DNA of 46,921 nt from an uncultured Olsenella sp. (GCA_947253595.1 CAMXZR010000003.1:1-46921), one strand, 5' to 3'; positions 31,587 to 41,377 are shown, counted from the first letter of the stretch. Notes: a model not told the origin generated them from the letters alone. Numbers and translations are program-made.

Positions 31587-32535
31587 ACGCCTCGACGTCC
31601 TTTCTGTACTCGCGACCGTCGGCGTCACGCAGCGTCTCCAGCGCCTCGCGCTCCTTTGGCGAGAGGCGCGTGGGCACCTTGACCCTGACGGTCACGTACA
31701 GGGCGCCCCTCGAGCCCTTGCGACGCACGTCCGGGGCGCCAAGCTCCTTGAAGCGGAAGGTCTTGCCATCCTGCGTGCCGGCAGGGACCTTGAGGCGAAC
31801 GCCCGTCCCCTGAGGGGTGGGCACATTTATCGTCGCCCCCAGAGCGGCCTCGAACGCGCTCACGGGAAGCTCCATGCGCACGTCCGCGCCGTCGCGCTTG
31901 AAGAGCGGGTGCTCGGCGACGTGCGTCGTCACCACGAGGTCCCCGCGCGTGCCGCCGTTCGTCCCGTACTCTCCACGACCGCGGTAACGCAGCTTTCCTC
32001 CATCGATGGCCCCAGCAGGGACCTTGACGTTGAGGGACTGGCGCTCGCCCGTCGAGGGGATGGTGTAGCTGATCTTGCGCTGCTCCCCCGCGAACGCGGC
32101 CTCCGCGCTCACGTCGATGGTGGCAGTGATGTCGCGGCCCTTGGCCGGGCGGTTGGCCGCAGTTGCCTGACCGCCGAAGATCGACGAGAAGTCGAAGCCG
32201 GAGAAGGCCCCGTCACCGTTGCGGATGTTGTCGAAGATGTCACCCCAGTCGGCGCCCCCCACGTTGGTGGTGTAGCTGTAGCCACCACCCCTTCCGCCCG
32301 CCCCGCCGAAGCCCGAGCCGGGGATGCCGCCAAACGTCAGCATCTGGTCGTATTCGCGGCGCTTCTGGGCATCAGAGAGGGTGGTGTACGCCTCGCTGAC
32401 CTCCTTGAACTTGGCCTCGTCGCCACCTGCGTCGGGATGGTACTTGGCAGCGAGCTTGCGGAAGGCCTTCTTGATATCGTCCTGGCTGGCGTCGCGCTTC
32501 ACGCCCAGGACGTCGTAGTAGTTCTTGTCTGCCAT
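31576..32535 (-). CDS. dnaJ: DnaJ-type co-chaperone without zinc finger
   Basis: J-domain proteins stimulate the DnaK ATPase. The 319-residue protein has the J domain (1-66) with HPD at 33-35, a Gly/Phe/Ser region (GGIPGSGFGGAGGRGGGYS), and two substrate-binding beta domains ending in a dimerisation part. The four CxxCxGxG zinc repeats of DnaJ type I are missing, so it is a type II (CbpA/DnaJ2-like) J-protein. The ATG at 32535 is preceded by GGAAGGAGG at about 12 bases. It lies in the dnaK operon between grpE (63 bases) and hspR (overlap). It may be the only J-protein of the operon rather than a second copy. Confidence 0.95.
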   Translation of the reverse strand: MADKNYYDVLGVKRDASQDDIKKAFRKLAAKYHPDAGGDEAKFKEVSEAYTTLSDAQKRREYDQMLTFGGIPGSGFGGAGGRGGGYSYTTNVGGADWGDIFDNIRNGDGAFSGFDFSSIFGGQATAANRPAKGRDITATIDVSAEAAFAGEQRKISYTIPSTGERQSLNVKVPAGAIDGGKLRYRGRGEYGTNGGTRGDLVVTTHVAEHPLFKRDGADVRMELPVSAFEAALGATINVPTPQGTGVRLKVPAGTQDGKTFRFKELGAPDVRRKGSRGALYVTVRVKVPTRLSPKEREALETLRDADGREYRKDVEAYGA

Positions 32536-32598
32536 CGAAGCCAACGCCTCCTTCCTTGTGGCCGTGCCCGGACCGAAGCCCGGGCACGCCAAGTGCGA

Positions 32599-33372
32599 CT
32601 ATTCCTCTTCCGTAGCGTCATCCTCAGGTTTGCCCTCGGCCTCCGGCTCGGGACGCTTGGGACCCCCGTAGGTCACGGTGACCATAGCGGTGCGGATGAC
32701 CTTGCCGCCCATGCGGTAGCCCCTCTGATACACCTGGGCCACCGTCTCGTCGTAGGCCTCTGCGTTTTCCTCGCGACCGACTGCCTGGTGGACCAGAGGG
32801 TCGAAGGGCTCGCCGGCAGGATCGATGACCTCGACGCCCTCCTTGCCCAGGACCGAGACCATCTTGTCGTGCACCGCGTCGACGCCAGCGACGAACTGCA
32901 GCATGGCCTCGTCGCCGTCGGCGGTCTGCGTCGCATGGGCAGAAGCACGCTCCATGTCGTCGAGCACCGGGAGCAGGTTGAGCACGAGCTTCTCGGCAGC
33001 GCGCTCCCTCTCTGCCAGACGTTCCTGCGCGGTGCGACGGCGGTAGTTGTCCCAGTCGGCCTGCAGGCGGGCCAGACGATCCGCCGAGTCTGCCGCCTCC
33101 CGCTGGGCGGCGGCGACCTTGTCCGCCACCTCGTCCAGCTGGTGCTGAAGGTCGTCACGCTCCTGGCGAACCTTGTCGGCATCCGCCTTGAAGTCCACCT
33201 CGGCAGCCTGCTCGCCAGCACGCTTCGCGGCCTCGACCAGGTCCTCCTCGCTGGGCTCGCCCTCGGGCGCACGCCCTGCGTCAGCTCCGGAGTCGGCAGC
33301 CTGCTCGGCCTCGTGCTCCTTGGCCTTGGCGGCCTCTTCCCTCATGTCGTCACCCTCGATAGGCACCTTCAC
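32599..33372 (-). CDS. grpE: Nucleotide exchange factor GrpE
   Basis: It releases ADP from DnaK to complete the chaperone cycle. The 257-residue protein is longer than E. coli GrpE (197) because of acidic, disordered ends. The core has a long dimeric coiled coil with RLARLQADWDNYRRRTAQER, then VLNLLPVLDDMERA, and the beta domain with GEPFDPLVHQAV and YQRGYRMGGKVIRTAMVTV. The start could be GTG 33372 (after GAGGAGG, chosen) or ATG 33345. It lies between dnaK and dnaJ. A perfect 9-bp hairpin separates it from dnaK and may reduce its expression relative to DnaK. Confidence 0.96.
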   Translation of the reverse strand: MKVPIEGDDMREEAAKAKEHEAEQAADSGADAGRAPEGEPSEEDLVEAAKRAGEQAAEVDFKADADKVRQERDDLQHQLDEVADKVAAAQREAADSADRLARLQADWDNYRRRTAQERLAERERAAEKLVLNLLPVLDDMERASAHATQTADGDEAMLQFVAGVDAVHDKMVSVLGKEGVEVIDPAGEPFDPLVHQAVGREENAEAYDETVAQVYQRGYRMGGKVIRTAMVTVTYGGPKRPEPEAEGKPEDDATEEE

Positions 33373-33394
33373 GTCACCCTCCTCGGGCTGCCAA

Positions 33395-33419
33395 TGGGGC
33401 GGCCACAGGAGCCGCCCCA
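33395..33419 (-). terminator. Intercistronic hairpin between dnaK and grpE
   Basis: TGGGGCGGC-N7-GCCGCCCCA forms a perfect 9-bp stem in the 83-base dnaK-grpE gap with no U-tract. It is likely a partial terminator or an mRNA 3' stabiliser giving extra dnaK message. Confidence 0.6.
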
Positions 33420-33455
33420 GCCAACATCCTGTTCGTGGGCCTAGGCGGCCTCGGC

Positions 33456-35348
<1,893 letters not shown>

Positions 35349-35690
35349 TGCGGTTCCTTTCTGCCTCTCCCTTGGCCCCTAAGACCGGGAGCTTGTCTGC
35401 CCTTGTGCTGCCGCCGAGTCGCTGACGGAGCCTTTGTACACTGCGATTGTTCCCGCGGTATTTGATTCTATACGCAATCTAAGTCTCTACACATTAGATT
35501 TTTTGTTCTTGGTTGAGTGAGGAATCCTGAGCCATGGTCAAGGGGGAGCCTGGACGCCCGGGCCACCGCCATAGCCCCTCCCCATATTGCCCCCGCCCGG
35601 TACCCGGGGCGCACTTGCGCTAAGCTCATCCATGCGATGCTCGTATTTTGCGGGCGGGGAGAACTCGTCCAAAGGTCGCTGGGAGGCCCC
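35349..35690. other. Divergent intergenic region between dnaK and the YfcE-type gene
   Basis: This 342-base region holds the dnaK promoter and operator (35465-35498). A clear promoter for the plus-strand phosphoesterase gene is not visible. No gene was seen. Confidence 0.55.
35478..35498 (-). promoter_or_regulatory. HAIR-like HspR operator of the dnaK operon
   Basis: TCTAAGT-N7-CATTAGA; including flanks, AATCTAA and TTAGATT form perfect 7-base arms. On the minus strand a TATAGA -10 (35467-35472) directly follows, so bound repressor would cover the promoter. Confidence 0.75.
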
Positions 35691-36257
35691 GTGAAGCTGC
35701 TCATTGCCTCTGACATCCACGGCGCGGCAGACTGCTGCGCCCGCCTCATGGACGCAATCGAGGCGGAGCAGCCCGACCGCGTGGTGCTCCTGGGAGACCT
35801 CCTCTATCACGGGCCGCGCAACGACCTGCCCGCAGACTACGACCCCAAGCGGGTCATCCAAATGCTCAACTCCATCTGTGACCAGGTCATAGCCGTGCGT
35901 GGCAACTGCGACGCGGAGGTCGACCAGATGGTCCTCGACTTCCCCTGCATGGCCGACCACAACCTGCTCTGGGACGGCGCGGCACCCAACCCCGCGACCG
36001 GCGCGACGGGACGCGCCCTCTTCCTGACGCATGGCCACGTCTGGGGCGCGGGCTTCCACAACTCCATCGACCACCTGCCCAATCTGCCCGACGGCTCCAC
36101 CCTCGCGTTCGGACACACGCACAGGAAGGTCAGCGAGCCCGCTCCGGGAAACCCCGGCGTCTGGTGCTTCAATCCCGGCAGCGTGGGCATCCCCAAGGAC
36201 GGGAGCAACAGCTACGGCCTCTGGCTGGACGGCAGCCTCGAGCATCGCGAGCTCTGA
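35691..36257 (+). CDS. YfcE-type metallophosphoesterase
   Basis: This is a small Mn-dependent phosphodiesterase of the MJ0936/YfcE family, active in vitro on cyclic or artificial phosphodiesters; the cellular substrate is unknown. The 188 residues contain all metal motifs in order: SDIHG (Asp8, His10), GDLLYHGPRN (35-44), RGNCD (70-74), THGH and FGHTH, plus NPGS. The GTG at 35691 follows GGGAGG four bases upstream. The LYHGPRN form is the usual YfcE sequence. It is divergent from dnaK and shares a perfect hairpin with the convergent regulator gene. Confidence 0.93.
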   Translation: MKLLIASDIHGAADCCARLMDAIEAEQPDRVVLLGDLLYHGPRNDLPADYDPKRVIQMLNSICDQVIAVRGNCDAEVDQMVLDFPCMADHNLLWDGAAPNPATGATGRALFLTHGHVWGAGFHNSIDHLPNLPDGSTLAFGHTHRKVSEPAPGNPGVWCFNPGSVGIPKDGSNSYGLWLDGSLEHREL

Positions 36258-36270
36258 CGCGGAGCGCGGG

Positions 36271-36304
36271 GCCGATGACCCGAGTCGCAACTCGGGTCAT
36301 CGGC
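36271..36304. terminator. Bidirectional perfect hairpin between two convergent genes
   Basis: GCCGATGACCCGAGT pairs perfectly with its complement across a CGCA loop (15 bp), 14 bases past the phosphoesterase stop and 8 bases past the stop of the opposing gene. No U-tract on either side; it probably serves both. Confidence 0.8.
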
Positions 36305-36311
36305 AGGATTG

Positions 36312-37313
36312 TCAGCGTCCCCCTCGCCCACCGAAGGCCTGGAAGGCGACGGAGGCCACGGCGCAGAGTACGCCGCCGATGGGCCAGGGGACCCAGAACA
36401 TGCGGTTGACGCCATGCCCCGCGTCGCCCATCGACCCGAAGAGCAGAATCAGCGCCAGCGCAGTCGCAAGCAGCATGATGATCGCGCAGACGGACCCCGC
36501 GGTTGCCTTCATGCGCTTCAGCGCGAGGATGCGCTCGCGCTCCCCCTCGTCCACCAGCGCTACGATCTGGGCCTCGCTGAGCGACTCGAGGGACTCCTCG
36601 TTGTAGCCCTCGACGTTGACGCGCTCGCCCATGACCATCGCGTACACGATGACCCCCACGCCCAGGGCGAATAGGAGCAGCATGACGAAGGACGAGGCGT
36701 TACCGTCCCCCAGGAGCGACCGGGCAACGCAGCCTACGAATATCGCGGCCATGCCGAGGACGATTCCCCGGGCCAGCATACGGCGAGCCCCGACGCGCTC
36801 CTCGTCGCCATAGAAGTCCTCAACGAAGGGGTGGGCCTTGTGGAAGCCGTCGTGCGCGAGGGCCGCTGGGATGATGAGCGCCAGGCCAGCCGCCATCAGG
36901 GGGAGGAGTACTGCGACCGAGAGCGCGTCGCTGTCGGGCAGCACCCCACCCGGATTGACCCCCTCGAAGAAGGCTGCGAGCGCGGCCCCGGCGAGGACTG
37001 TCGCGACGCCACATGCCAACCTCAGCGAGAAGGAGCGCATGTGCTCCTCGTAGCCGCAGACGTCCGTGGAAGGTCCGGACGAGACGAGCTCGGCCTCCGG
37101 TGGCTCAGCTGACGTAAGGTCGCCCTTCACGAGCTCGTCGATGGTGCAGCCGAAGATGTCGCAGAGCTTGATAAGCTTGTCCATCTCGGGGTAGGCACGC
37201 TCCGCCTCCCACTTGGTCACCGACTGGCGGCTCACGCCCACCAGCATGGCGAGCTGTTCCTGAGTCATGTTGCGCGTGGCGCGCAGGTGCTGAAGATTGT
37301 CTCGGAAACTCAT
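36312..37313 (-). CDS. HTH-Xre regulator fused to six-helix membrane domain
   Basis: The first 65 residues are an Xre/Cro-type DNA-binding domain: MSFRDNLQHLRATRNMTQ, EQLAMLVGVSRQSVTKWEAE, then RAYPEMDKLIKLCDIFGCTI. The rest has six hydrophobic helices (around LACGVATVLAGAALAA, SVAVLLPLMAAGLALI, ARGIVLGMAAIFVGC, VMLLLFALGVGVIVYA, VCAIIMLLATALALIL, VPWPIGGVLCAVA) and a cytoplasmic loop with an acidic, helical EESLESLSEAQIVALVDEGERER segment. A membrane-bound regulator of this kind could sense envelope state, but the effector is unknown. The ATG at 37313 follows GGGAGAG. It is divergent from metA across an intergenic region that holds an 82-bp repeated element. Confidence 0.85.
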   Translation of the reverse strand: MSFRDNLQHLRATRNMTQEQLAMLVGVSRQSVTKWEAERAYPEMDKLIKLCDIFGCTIDELVKGDLTSAEPPEAELVSSGPSTDVCGYEEHMRSFSLRLACGVATVLAGAALAAFFEGVNPGGVLPDSDALSVAVLLPLMAAGLALIIPAALAHDGFHKAHPFVEDFYGDEERVGARRMLARGIVLGMAAIFVGCVARSLLGDGNASSFVMLLLFALGVGVIVYAMVMGERVNVEGYNEESLESLSEAQIVALVDEGERERILALKRMKATAGSVCAIIMLLATALALILLFGSMGDAGHGVNRMFWVPWPIGGVLCAVASVAFQAFGGRGGR

Positions 37314-37671
37314 GGTGTCTCTCCCTGTCTTGCCGCCCAGCGGCGGTCCCAGCGTCTTCTGTGCCGGCACCTTCGAATCTATGGCAGCGAGGCGCTGCTG
37401 GCCACCAACTCGAAGCTGCATTTTGGAAGGAAGCACGGCGACCGTCGGTTGCGCGCCCCAGGTCAGAGGCTGCAAAGCCAGCAAATCCCACAAAATGCTG
37501 TCGAATTTCGCAAAGCCCCGGCTGGGCGAGAGAAACGCCGGCATCCTGTGAGAAATGCTGTCGCGCACTACAGTCCTCGCCGCGCGTCGCGGTCCTTTCT
37601 GCATGCCGTGCCCCTCTCGCCCGCGTGGTCTATCCTGATAGCGAGAAAACGCGCGCCGGAACGGAGCCGCC
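37314..37671. other. Divergent intergenic region between the HTH/membrane gene and metA
   Basis: This 358-base region contains copy 2 of the 82-bp repeated element (37479-37560). I saw no SAM riboswitch, T-box or clear promoter pair. A TATCCT hexamer near 37631 is a weak -10 candidate for metA. No gene was seen. Confidence 0.5.
37479..37560. repeat. 82-bp element, copy 2 (upstream of metA)
   Basis: It shares with copy 1 (14121-14202) an identical CAGCAAATCC start, GCAT-CTG-GAGAAATGCTG end, 82-bp length and 62-bp spacing between the conserved blocks. Within it AAATGCTGTCG (37493-37503) recurs 60 bp later at 37553-37563, three bases past the element end. Confidence 0.65.
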
Positions 37672-38643
37672 ATGCCAATCAACATCCCCGACGGCCTGCC
37701 CGCCAAGAAGGTCCTTCACCAGGAGCGAATCTTCGCCCTGGAGGAGGAGGTCGCGGGTCAGCAGCAGATTCGCCCGCTCGACCTGGTGATTCTCAACCTC
37801 ATGCCCACGAAAATCGAGACCGAGACCCAGATCCTGCGCCTCATCAGCAAGTCTCCCCTACAGGTGAGCTGCGACTTCATGCGCGTGAGCACCCACGAGT
37901 CCACGCACGTCTCGCAGGACCACCTCGTGAAGTTCTATGACGGCTTCGATGCCTTCCGAGACAAGAACTACGACGGCATGATCATCACCGGCGCGCCCGT
38001 GGAGCAGCTCCCCTACGAGCGAGTCGACTACTGGGACGAGCTGTGCAGCATCATCGACTGGTCGCAGGAACACGTCCTCAGCACCATGTACCTCTGCTGG
38101 GGCGCGCTGGCCGGTCTCTGGCACCTGTACCGGATCCCCAAGAGGCAGCTGCCGGCAAAGCTCTTCGGCGTTTTCCCGCAGCGTCTCTGCGACGAGTACA
38201 GCTTCCTCACCAACGGCTTCGACGAGATGCACAACATGCCGCACTCGCGCCACGCCGCCATCGATGCGGGCGAGCTGGCCAACCATCCCGAGCTGCACGT
38301 GCTCAGCGAGGGCTTCTCGAGCGGCCCCTCGCTCATAGCGACCCGAGACTTCCACGAGATCTACGTGACCGGCCACTACGAGTACGGCCGTGACACCCTG
38401 AGCGACGAGTACTGGCGCGACTTCAAGCGCGGACTCCCCATCCGCGTTCCCCAAAACTACTTTCCCGACGACGACCCCGAGCAGCAGCCCATCTTCACCT
38501 GGCGCGCCCATGCCAACCTGCTGTATCGCAACTGGCTGAACTGGGTGTACCAGATGACGCCCTATGACTGCGCCGACATCCCGGCGCAGATCCGCTCGCT
38601 CAAGGCGGACTCCGACGGCATGGTTGACAAGTTCGAGGCATAG
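37672..38643 (+). CDS. metA: Homoserine O-acyltransferase, predicted acetyl-CoA type
   Basis: It activates homoserine in methionine synthesis. The 323-residue protein matches the MetA family: MPINIPDGLPA start, catalytic Cys142 in YLCWGALAG, and His235/Glu237 in YVTGHYEYG. Position 111 in ITGAPVE is Glu. In the structural work on this family Glu111 goes with acetyl-CoA and Gly111 with succinyl-CoA, so an O-acetyltransferase is predicted despite the name. The ATG at 37672 is preceded by GGAGCCGCC (weak GGAG at 7 bases). It is divergent from the HTH/membrane gene; the sulfhydrylase partner is not in the window. Confidence 0.95.
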   Translation: MPINIPDGLPAKKVLHQERIFALEEEVAGQQQIRPLDLVILNLMPTKIETETQILRLISKSPLQVSCDFMRVSTHESTHVSQDHLVKFYDGFDAFRDKNYDGMIITGAPVEQLPYERVDYWDELCSIIDWSQEHVLSTMYLCWGALAGLWHLYRIPKRQLPAKLFGVFPQRLCDEYSFLTNGFDEMHNMPHSRHAAIDAGELANHPELHVLSEGFSSGPSLIATRDFHEIYVTGHYEYGRDTLSDEYWRDFKRGLPIRVPQNYFPDDDPEQQPIFTWRAHANLLYRNWLNWVYQMTPYDCADIPAQIRSLKADSDGMVDKFEA

Positions 38644-38683
38644 CCCGTGCCACCGGGCGAGAGGCCCGCGCGCGTTCCCGAGG

Positions 38684-39346
38684 CTACTTCATCTGGGCCT
38701 TCAGCCGCGAGGCGGCGGCACGCGGGTCGTCCGCCTGCGCAATCGCCCTGCCCACGAGGACGCAGTCCGGGCGGGCCGCAGCGACCTGGGCGATGTTGTC
38801 GAGCCCGATGTGGCCAACCACCGCGCTCCGGGCGCTCGTCAGACACTCGTTGAGGCCACGCAGCAGCTCCAGCGGGGCAAAGGCCCCCGCCTCCCCGAGG
38901 TCCGAGACCGCGCTGAGCTCATGGCCGTCGGCACCCAGGCCCGAGGGGACCACGAACTCCCCCACGCCCAGCGCCTCGAGCTCGGCGGCGCGGGAGAGCG
39001 GGCTTGCCATGCCGGCCAGGTCTCCCACGACGCGACGGCCCCGCCCCTCGGCCACGCGCAGCACGGCGTCAAAGGTCTGGTTGGAGGCGAGTCCCAGGAC
39101 GCTCACTGCATCGGCGCCATAGTCGAAGCACTTCTGGGCGATGTAGCCACCGCTGTGGAAGACCTTCGCGTCCGCCAGAACGACCTTGTCCGGGAAGGCA
39201 TGCTTCACGTGCCTCACCATGGACAGGCCTTCCTCCACCAGGAGCGGATAGCCCACCTCGACCACGTCAACGTAGTCACGGGTGTCGAGGATGAGGTCGA
39301 GGCAGTCCTCCAACCTCAGTGCATCCAGCGTAAGCTGCAGCCGCAT
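38684..39346 (-). CDS. OMP-decarboxylase-superfamily protein (HPS/KGPDC-like) with altered active site
   Basis: The 220-residue (beta/alpha)8 protein resembles 3-hexulose-6-phosphate synthase and 3-keto-L-gulonate-6-phosphate decarboxylase: QLTLDALRLEDCLDL, VDVVEVGYPLLVEEG, AFPDKVVLADAK, YGADAVSVLG, and the phosphate loop VGRAI near the end (198-202). The superfamily motif DxKxxD reads Asp59-Ala-Lys61-Val-Phe-His64, with His in place of the last Asp. KGPDC HRSRD and HPS HTGxD motifs are not apparent. The ATG at 39346 follows GGAGG at 5 bases. No isomerase partner (HxlB) is adjacent. The true substrate is unknown; catalysis may be changed or lost. Confidence 0.8.
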   Translation of the reverse strand: MRLQLTLDALRLEDCLDLILDTRDYVDVVEVGYPLLVEEGLSMVRHVKHAFPDKVVLADAKVFHSGGYIAQKCFDYGADAVSVLGLASNQTFDAVLRVAEGRGRRVVGDLAGMASPLSRAAELEALGVGEFVVPSGLGADGHELSAVSDLGEAGAFAPLELLRGLNECLTSARSAVVGHIGLDNIAQVAAARPDCVLVGRAIAQADDPRAAASRLKAQMK

Positions 39347-39523
39347 TTTAACCTCCAGACAGTTCGTCGCAACAGGCACAGCGTAATCGAGGGCCTCGGG
39401 ATATTCGTGAACCTTTGATGTGAGGAGGGCCTTTGGCGCGATTCGAGCGGCGGACGGAGGTCCCCTTTGCGCGCTCCGGGCTCCCGCACCTATGTCTGCC
39501 CTGCAGCACGATGCGATTTGGGC

Positions 39524-39529
39524 GATACT
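39524..39529 (+). promoter_or_regulatory. -10-like GATACT immediately before the helicase start
   Basis: The hexamer ends 7 bases before ATG 39537, the distance from a -10 box to a transcription start, so a leaderless mRNA is possible. No Shine-Dalgarno sequence is visible. Confidence 0.35.
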
Positions 39530-39536
39530 TATGCGT

Positions 39537-41255
39537 ATGACTAAGACATTTGCCGAGCTCGGGCTAAACGAGCACATCCTTGCAGGCGTCGAAGAGCTGG
39601 GCTTCGCGACGCCGACCCCCGTCCAGGAGCAGGCAATCCCCGCAGTGCTCGCCGGACGCGACGTAATCGCCTCGGCGCAGACCGGAACGGGCAAGACCGC
39701 CGCCTTCGCGCTACCGGTTCTGCAGGTCATCGAGCCCCTCTCTCTCGCGGCGCGCAGTCGGCCGAAGGCCGAGGCACCCGCACCGGCCGACGCCACGTCG
39801 ACGGTCGCGGGCGAGGGTGGCGGCAACTCCCCGCAGGACCGCCCCACGAGCTCCAGCGGCCACCCCGGCCCTGACGTCCTGGCCGATCGCGTGGAGGACG
39901 ATTCGTCCCTCTCCGCCCCCGTCGACCCCGACGGCAGCATCAAGGGCGCGGCACTCAACGGGCCCAAGCGCCGTCGGCGCAGGCGCCACAAGAAGGCCAC
40001 GCCCGAGGACGTCCCGTCGCGCGAAGGGGCGAGCGGCCACGATCCGGACGTCGGCTCCGGCGCAAGGCCCGCATCGCCGGAAGCTCCGGCCGCCGAGGCA
40101 GACAAGCCCAAGCGCAAGCGCCGCCGCAGGAAGAAGCCCGCATCCAAGCACTCCGGCTCCCCCGCGGACGACTCGCGCGAAAAGGACCCCGCCGCCAGGC
40201 CCTTCGGTCCCTTCGCCCTGGTCGTGACCCCCACTCGTGAGCTTGCGGCGCAAATCGAGGACGTCGTGAGCGTCGTCTGCCGAAAGACGGGACAGAAGAC
40301 CGTCGTGGTCATGGGCGGCGCCAGATTCGAGCGCCAGATTCGCGAGCTCGAAAGCGGCTGCGACCTGCTCGTTGCCACCCCAGGACGTCTCATTGACCTC
40401 ATGGAGCACGAGCACGTGAGCCTAGCCGACGTCAGGGTCCTCGTGCTGGACGAGGCGGACCGCATGCTGGACATGGGCTTCTGGCCCAGCGTCCGCCGCA
40501 TTGTCAAGGCCTGCCCGGAGGAGCGTCAGACGCTGCTCTTCTCGGCCACCATCCCGCCCAGCATCAAGGGCACCGTGGACGCGATGCTACATGACCCGGC
40601 GTCCATCGAGATCGCCCGCGTTGGAGAGACGGCCGACACCGTGGAGGAGCATCTCTGTCCCGTCTCCCAGGGGCAGAAGACCCTCCTGCTCGAGGCCCTG
40701 CTCAGGACCGGCGGGGCGGCGGGGGTCGTGCCCGAGCGCGTGCTGGTCTTCTGCCGCACCAAGCATCGCAGCGACGACCTCGAGAAGTACCTCAAGCGTG
40801 CCGGGGTCGGCGTGGACGTCATGCACGCCGACCGTCCCCAGAAGGCCCGCGAGCGGGCGCTCGAGCGCTTCCGCGAGGGTGTCTGCCAGGTGCTGGTGGC
40901 AACTGACGTCATGAGTCGCGGCATCGACGTGAGCGGCATCGACGCCGTGGTCAACTTCGACGTTCCCATGGACCCCGAGGATTACGTCCACCGCATCGGC
41001 CGCACGGGCCGCGCGGGTGCCACGGGACACGCGTACACCTTCGTCGCTCCCGACGAGATCAGCCCCTTGAGGGAGATTGAGTACTTCACGCACACGCTCG
41101 TGGGTGTCTGGGACCTCGAGGGCTTCGACTACGACGACACGCGCATCGTGCCCAACCCCGGACGCTCGACCACCAAGGCGACGCGCACCATGTTCAGCGG
41201 TTCGCGCAGCCGCGGACGCGGCATCGGCGCGGGGCGCTACGGCAGGCATTTCTAG
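39537..41255 (+). CDS. DEAD-box RNA helicase with a large basic insert in RecA domain 1
   Basis: This ATP-dependent RNA helicase has 572 residues. It has the Q motif region (FAELGLNEHIL...PTPVQEQAIP), motif I AQTGTGKT (47-54), Ia PTRELAAQ (232-239), GG, TPGR (281-284), DEAD (305-308), SAT (336-338) and, in domain 2, VFCRTKHRSDDLEKYL, TDVMSRGIDV and HRIGRTGRAG. In place of the usual 10-20 residues, about 150 residues (roughly 70-222) separate motifs I and Ia. They are Pro/Ala/Asp-rich with two basic clusters (KRRRRRRHKK, KRKRRRRKK). The ATG at 39537 is used; ATGs at 39531 and 39492 are alternatives and none has a good ribosome site. RNA target unknown; rRNA or mRNA remodelling likely. Confidence 0.93.
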   Translation: MTKTFAELGLNEHILAGVEELGFATPTPVQEQAIPAVLAGRDVIASAQTGTGKTAAFALPVLQVIEPLSLAARSRPKAEAPAPADATSTVAGEGGGNSPQDRPTSSSGHPGPDVLADRVEDDSSLSAPVDPDGSIKGAALNGPKRRRRRRHKKATPEDVPSREGASGHDPDVGSGARPASPEAPAAEADKPKRKRRRRKKPASKHSGSPADDSREKDPAARPFGPFALVVTPTRELAAQIEDVVSVVCRKTGQKTVVVMGGARFERQIRELESGCDLLVATPGRLIDLMEHEHVSLADVRVLVLDEADRMLDMGFWPSVRRIVKACPEERQTLLFSATIPPSIKGTVDAMLHDPASIEIARVGETADTVEEHLCPVSQGQKTLLLEALLRTGGAAGVVPERVLVFCRTKHRSDDLEKYLKRAGVGVDVMHADRPQKARERALERFREGVCQVLVATDVMSRGIDVSGIDAVVNFDVPMDPEDYVHRIGRTGRAGATGHAYTFVAPDEISPLREIEYFTHTLVGVWDLEGFDYDDTRIVPNPGRSTTKATRTMFSGSRSRGRGIGAGRYGRHF

Positions 41256-41377
41256 GAGCGCGGTCGAGGGGACGGGACGCGCCGCAGGGGAGGTGTATGG
41301 CCCGCAGGGCACGCCTGGCCGACGCATGAGGACGCCCCACGCCAAGGCGACGTGCGGCCCTCAGAAGGGGACACAAG

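Noticed and set aside
31555..33444. Long plus-strand frame opposite dnaJ and grpE
   Set aside because: Shadow of the heat-shock genes, no family pattern.
37314..37671. SAM riboswitch or T-box upstream of metA
   Set aside because: No conserved SAM-I/II core or T-box sequence could be found by eye; only the 82-bp element stands out.
38656..38670. Hairpin CGGGC-GAGAG-GCCCG between metA and the opposing gene
   Set aside because: Only 5 bp; not strong enough to call a terminator despite its convergent position.
39347..40507. Long upstream extension of the minus-strand OMP-decarboxylase-like gene
   Set aside because: The extra 387 residues are antisense to the helicase gene; the ATG at 39346 has a strong GGAGG and begins exactly at the conserved barrel start.
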